This document shows positions 61,279 through 64,000 of a stretch of 64,000 nucleotides of DNA, one piece after another; within the stretch, counting starts at the first letter, position 1, and every line of letters begins with the position of its first letter. The position numbers were made by a program, and so were the translations under genes. Where the stretch lies: positions 186,001 through 250,000 of the forward strand of contig SVIZ01000002.1 of the NCBI GenBank assembly GCA_015069205.1. Reading direction: 5' to 3'. The notes beneath the pieces are model-generated. The model had not been told where the DNA came from. It saw nothing but the letters and a program-made list of their open reading frames with translations, and made no database searches. Source of the stretch: Oscillospiraceae bacterium (GTDB taxonomy: Bacteria; Bacillota; Clostridia; Saccharofermentanales; Saccharofermentanaceae).

Positions 61279-61914
61279 ATGGATAATAAGGAAGAATTCG
61301 GTTTTTTCGCGATGCTTGACCGCATGCAGTACATCGAAAGATGGGCACTGATGCGCAACAGCAGAACAGAGAACATTAAAGAACACAGTTTTGATGTTGC
61401 GGTAATCGCACACTGCTTAACCATCCTTCACAACAAATTCGTGAAGGATAATGAAGACGCTATTTTGCTCGACCCTTATAAGGTCCAGGCATACGCGCTC
61501 TATCACGACTGCACGGAGATCTTAACAGGTGATCTCCCGACGCCTATTAAGTACCGCAACAAAGAGATCACGAAAGCATATAAGGAAGTTGAATCAGAAG
61601 CAGCTGCAAGCCTTGTTGAGCTCCTGCCCGACGATAAGGAAATGAGAGACATCTATCTTGATCTTCTCGCTCCTTCGTTTTCCACTGAGGAAGAGAAGCT
61701 GACACATAAGCTTGTTAAGGCTGCCGATAAGATCGCAGCTTATATCAAATGCTTAAGGGAAGAGAGCAGCGGCAACGCAGAGTTTTCTGCCGCTAAAGTT
61801 TCCACGGGTAAGATCATCAGAGAGATGAACATGCCTGAAGCAACGTTTTTCATGGATCATTTCGTTCCTTCATACGGATATACCTTGGATAAGATAACCG
61901 GGAGGGACGAGTAA
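61279..61914 (+). CDS. YfbR-like HD-domain 5'-deoxynucleotidase
   Basis: A 211-aa protein from ATG 61279 (GGAG six bases upstream). The HD metal site is spread over R-x-E-N-I-K-E-H-S (first His) and A-L-Y-H-D-C-T-E-I-L-T-G-D-L-P-T-P, the signature of YfbR-type 5'-nucleotidases that dephosphorylate dNMPs. It is encoded 11 bases after the dNTPase gene, whose product chemistry is complementary. Confidence 0.85.
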   Translation: MDNKEEFGFFAMLDRMQYIERWALMRNSRTENIKEHSFDVAVIAHCLTILHNKFVKDNEDAILLDPYKVQAYALYHDCTEILTGDLPTPIKYRNKEITKAYKEVESEAAASLVELLPDDKEMRDIYLDLLAPSFSTEEEKLTHKLVKAADKIAAYIKCLREESSGNAEFSAAKVSTGKIIREMNMPEATFFMDHFVPSYGYTLDKITGRDE

Positions 61915-61917
61915 GAG

Positions 61918-64000
61918 ATGTTTAAAAGACGTCCAGAGTATTTTGCGGTTGCCATTGCCGGCGGACTTCTCGCAATAGCAGCTTCCGTTGCAACGGTATT
62001 GAGCATTGATACGGGAATAAACGGTCCCGACAAAAAGACACTGAAAACAGCGGACGATATCGTTGCACGCGCAGGCCTTCTGACATCCAGCTCCGACGAT
62101 GAGATCAGGATTGCCAAAGCCCGTGTTGAAGACGGTCTTGTATCATGCGGTGACTATGTCATTTCGGTAATGACTTCGCCTGAATACCTTCTTACAGGAG
62201 TTTCCGACGAGAGATTTGCGGAAGACTTAAGCTATGTCATATACGGTGAGACACGTCAGGATGAAGTACAGTACATACTCGATGATCTCAAAAGTACCAC
62301 GAGAGCTGCTGCGATCGACAGAGCGCTCTCTTCTGAAAACAGCGATCTTAAAGCTTCATCGGCGCCGTCAAGAAAGGGCTCGGTAATCTCAAACGTCACC
62401 CTTGCATCAACCATCGATTCTCCTGAACAGTACACTGTCGGAATAAGGGAAGCGGCAGGTTCATATTCGGCAACAGGAGATGAAGTCAGAACGGACTTTT
62501 TCGTTGACGGTTCACTCTATTACGGATATCTGAAATTTAACGATAAAAACAGCGGCAATTCCGATTACCGCGAGTTTGTCCTGTCCTGGGATACTGCAGA
62601 CTGCGCACCGGGAAGACATGAAGTTTATGCTCTCATCAGAAGTTCAGACGGACGTGGAACTGTGATCTCGGGAGGCGAGATAATGATCCCCGAGAAGGTT
62701 ACCATCTATCCGAATTCCGTTGCCGAGGGCCTTATCCCCAGCGGAAACAACAACGCCTGGTATATGATCGACTGCGGTGATGATGACTGCTATATCGATT
62801 TTGCGGGACTTTCCGATGACATCAGGGTATCTCTTTATGACCTTAAGGGAAACCTTATCGGAAGCAACGAAAATCCCGGCATCCCTTATGCAATGCTCAG
62901 AGGCAAAAAGCAGGATACTGCGGCCGTTGCTGAAGAGACAGGCATTGCAGGAGTATCCAACTGCTATTATATCTGCGTAAGCAGAACCGGCTCCGGCAGC
63001 GACATCGAGAAAGACATTGACTTCACGATGATACAGTCCAGAGAGTGCGCATATTTTGACGGCAGTTATATGGCTGTTACAGGAGACGATGGCATCGGAA
63101 GGCTCAGACTGACAGACAAGGACATGGTCACTTATGAAGTCGAGAGAAAGAAAGCCGGGATCATTCCGATCAACGGAGCTTTATCCGGATGCTATATCAA
63201 CGATTCCGCACCTGACCAGTTCCTGGATATCTATCCGGATTTCGATTACCTTAACCGTAATTACGCTTATTACATGGACAGCTCAAAGGACATCGCGATC
63301 AGATGTACGCCTCTTGAGGGTTATTCCGCAAGCGTAACCATCAAGGCAAATTCCAATGGAATCGAGACGGTGTTGGACCAGGGCCAGCTCTACACCATTC
63401 CTTCGGGCGAGACTGTCATCACATGTACAGTTACGGGATTTGACGGTACTTCCGACAACTATAATTTCTTCCTGCTCAATGGTGACGATGAAGGTGATTT
63501 CAGAGAAAATACACTTACTAAATTCCCGACAAGTTACTTCAGCGGATTGTGGCTCATTCACTCTCTCAAGCCTAATTATGTACTTACCCCTTACTACACG
63601 AATCTTTCCTTTGATACGGCAGTGGTTGCAGAAGACAGCAAGGCAAGAAGCCTTATCCAGTATTCGTCTTATCCGGCTTTCGTTAAGCCTAACAGCGAAG
63701 TTTACGATAAGCCTGACTGGATGATGTGCAAAACGGATGTAGTAAGTTACTTTATGGATCCGAGAAACTTCCTTACACCTGAGAAGGTATTTGCATTCGA
63801 ACTTTTAGGTTTTGATCCCAATGTTCACACGGTAGACGGTGTAAGAGAGATCATCAGAGGTTCGTTCATGGACGGCGATCCTGATTACGATTATGCACAG
63901 ATCATTTATGAAGCCGGAGAAAGCGCGGGAGTATCGCCTTACTTCCTCGCGAGCAGGATCATACAGGAGATGGGATACTCCGGCGAATCTGCATTGTGCA
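61918..64000 (+). CDS. Endo-beta-N-acetylglucosaminidase-like autolysin (3' end outside window)
   Basis: The frame is open from ATG 61918 to the right edge (694 codons seen). One membrane helix or signal anchor lies at about residues 8-28. A long region of beta-sandwich-type segments, Asp/Ser/Gly-rich, follows to about residue 530. The catalytic domain begins after that, with Y-F-M-D-P-R-N-F-L-T, a hallmark of LytB/LytD-type glucosaminidases, and S-P-Y-F-L-A-S-R-I-I-Q-E-M-G, where E684 is the expected catalytic acid. It cleaves glycan strands of peptidoglycan during growth or separation. It starts four bases after the HD gene stop. Confidence 0.8.
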   Translation, partial: MFKRRPEYFAVAIAGGLLAIAASVATVLSIDTGINGPDKKTLKTADDIVARAGLLTSSSDDEIRIAKARVEDGLVSCGDYVISVMTSPEYLLTGVSDERFAEDLSYVIYGETRQDEVQYILDDLKSTTRAAAIDRALSSENSDLKASSAPSRKGSVISNVTLASTIDSPEQYTVGIREAAGSYSATGDEVRTDFFVDGSLYYGYLKFNDKNSGNSDYREFVLSWDTADCAPGRHEVYALIRSSDGRGTVISGGEIMIPEKVTIYPNSVAEGLIPSGNNNAWYMIDCGDDDCYIDFAGLSDDIRVSLYDLKGNLIGSNENPGIPYAMLRGKKQDTAAVAEETGIAGVSNCYYICVSRTGSGSDIEKDIDFTMIQSRECAYFDGSYMAVTGDDGIGRLRLTDKDMVTYEVERKKAGIIPINGALSGCYINDSAPDQFLDIYPDFDYLNRNYAYYMDSSKDIAIRCTPLEGYSASVTIKANSNGIETVLDQGQLYTIPSGETVITCTVTGFDGTSDNYNFFLLNGDDEGDFRENTLTKFPTSYFSGLWLIHSLKPNYVLTPYYTNLSFDTAVVAEDSKARSLIQYSSYPAFVKPNSEVYDKPDWMMCKTDVVSYFMDPRNFLTPEKVFAFELLGFDPNVHTVDGVREIIRGSFMDGDPDYDYAQIIYEAGESAGVSPYFLASRIIQEMGYSGESALC

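Noticed and set aside
1..64000. CRISPR array, insertion sequence or prophage
   Set aside because: No regularly spaced direct repeats, transposase, integrase or phage structural genes were found on either strand.

Overview
The window is ordinary-looking chromosome of a low-to-mid G+C Bacillota, most likely class Clostridia (a gut- or rumen-type anaerobe in or near Lachnospiraceae/Oscillospiraceae/Saccharofermentanaceae). Pointers are the DnaD-like/DnaI-type loader pair, the Pta-AckA acetate branch, HemZ-type radical SAM, TmcAL, PcrA, KtrAB, YigZ, DUF6062, type II pantothenate kinase, frequent TTG/GTG starts and strong Shine-Dalgarno (SD) sequences. The genus cannot be fixed from sequence reading alone. 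I see no phage, IS element, CRISPR array or rRNA, and no gene-free stretch over 300 bases. The longest gaps are 22839-23110 and 30604-30883, and both hold promoters.

Layout. 1-3.8 kb: replication initiation (DnaD-like, DnaI-like), acpS, an SH3/dead NlpC-P60 membrane protein, rpmB. 3.9-6.6 kb (minus): serS and a TIM-barrel glycosidase-like membrane protein. 6.7-11.1 kb: degenerate NUDIX protein, YigZ, HtrA protease, a 42-residue membrane peptide and, convergent, a SurA/PrsA-like foldase. 11.2-17.4 kb: two YfhO-type giant membrane proteins and a DEDDh exonuclease, coupled by 8-nt overlaps. 17.5-32.5 kb: a type IV pilus (T4P) region with a 726-aa PilX-like protein, pilB-T-C-M-N-O, two mini-pilins with 61-residue mature forms, and two larger minor pilins. 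It is interrupted by a minus-strand operon yebC / P-loop-Asp23 fusion / DUF6062 / DsrE-like. 32.5-40.3 kb: coaW, an acyltransferase-like membrane protein, DUF3810, hemZ, DUF2142 and a TPR-like protein. 40.3-49.3 kb: tRNA-Pro, DUF4870, TrmH-type methyltransferase, rpsT, tmcAL, an unknown exported protein, pta-ackA, ktrAB. 49.3-57.4 kb: cell-surface polymer genes, namely an acyltransferase, a CDP-glycerol glycerophosphotransferase-like enzyme and two tandem YidC-sulfatase fusion proteins. 57.5-64 kb: pcrA, dgt, an HD phosphohydrolase and the start of an endo-N-acetylglucosaminidase.

The two most interesting systems are these. (1) The tandem ~920-residue proteins at 51.9-57.4 kb join a YidC/Oxa1-type insertase module to an LtaS/sulfatase-type phosphotransferase domain and follow a TagF-like enzyme. 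They look like an uncharacterised surface glycerol-phosphate (or similar) polymer machine. (2) The T4P locus has a PilB with a near-perfect tandem MshEN cyclic-di-GMP motif and two mini-pilins that are little more than the N-terminal helix. Minor themes are apparent pseudoenzymes (NlpC/P60, NUDIX, DsrE-like) and several genes lacking an SD whose ATG sits exactly six bases after TATAAT, as expected for leaderless mRNAs.
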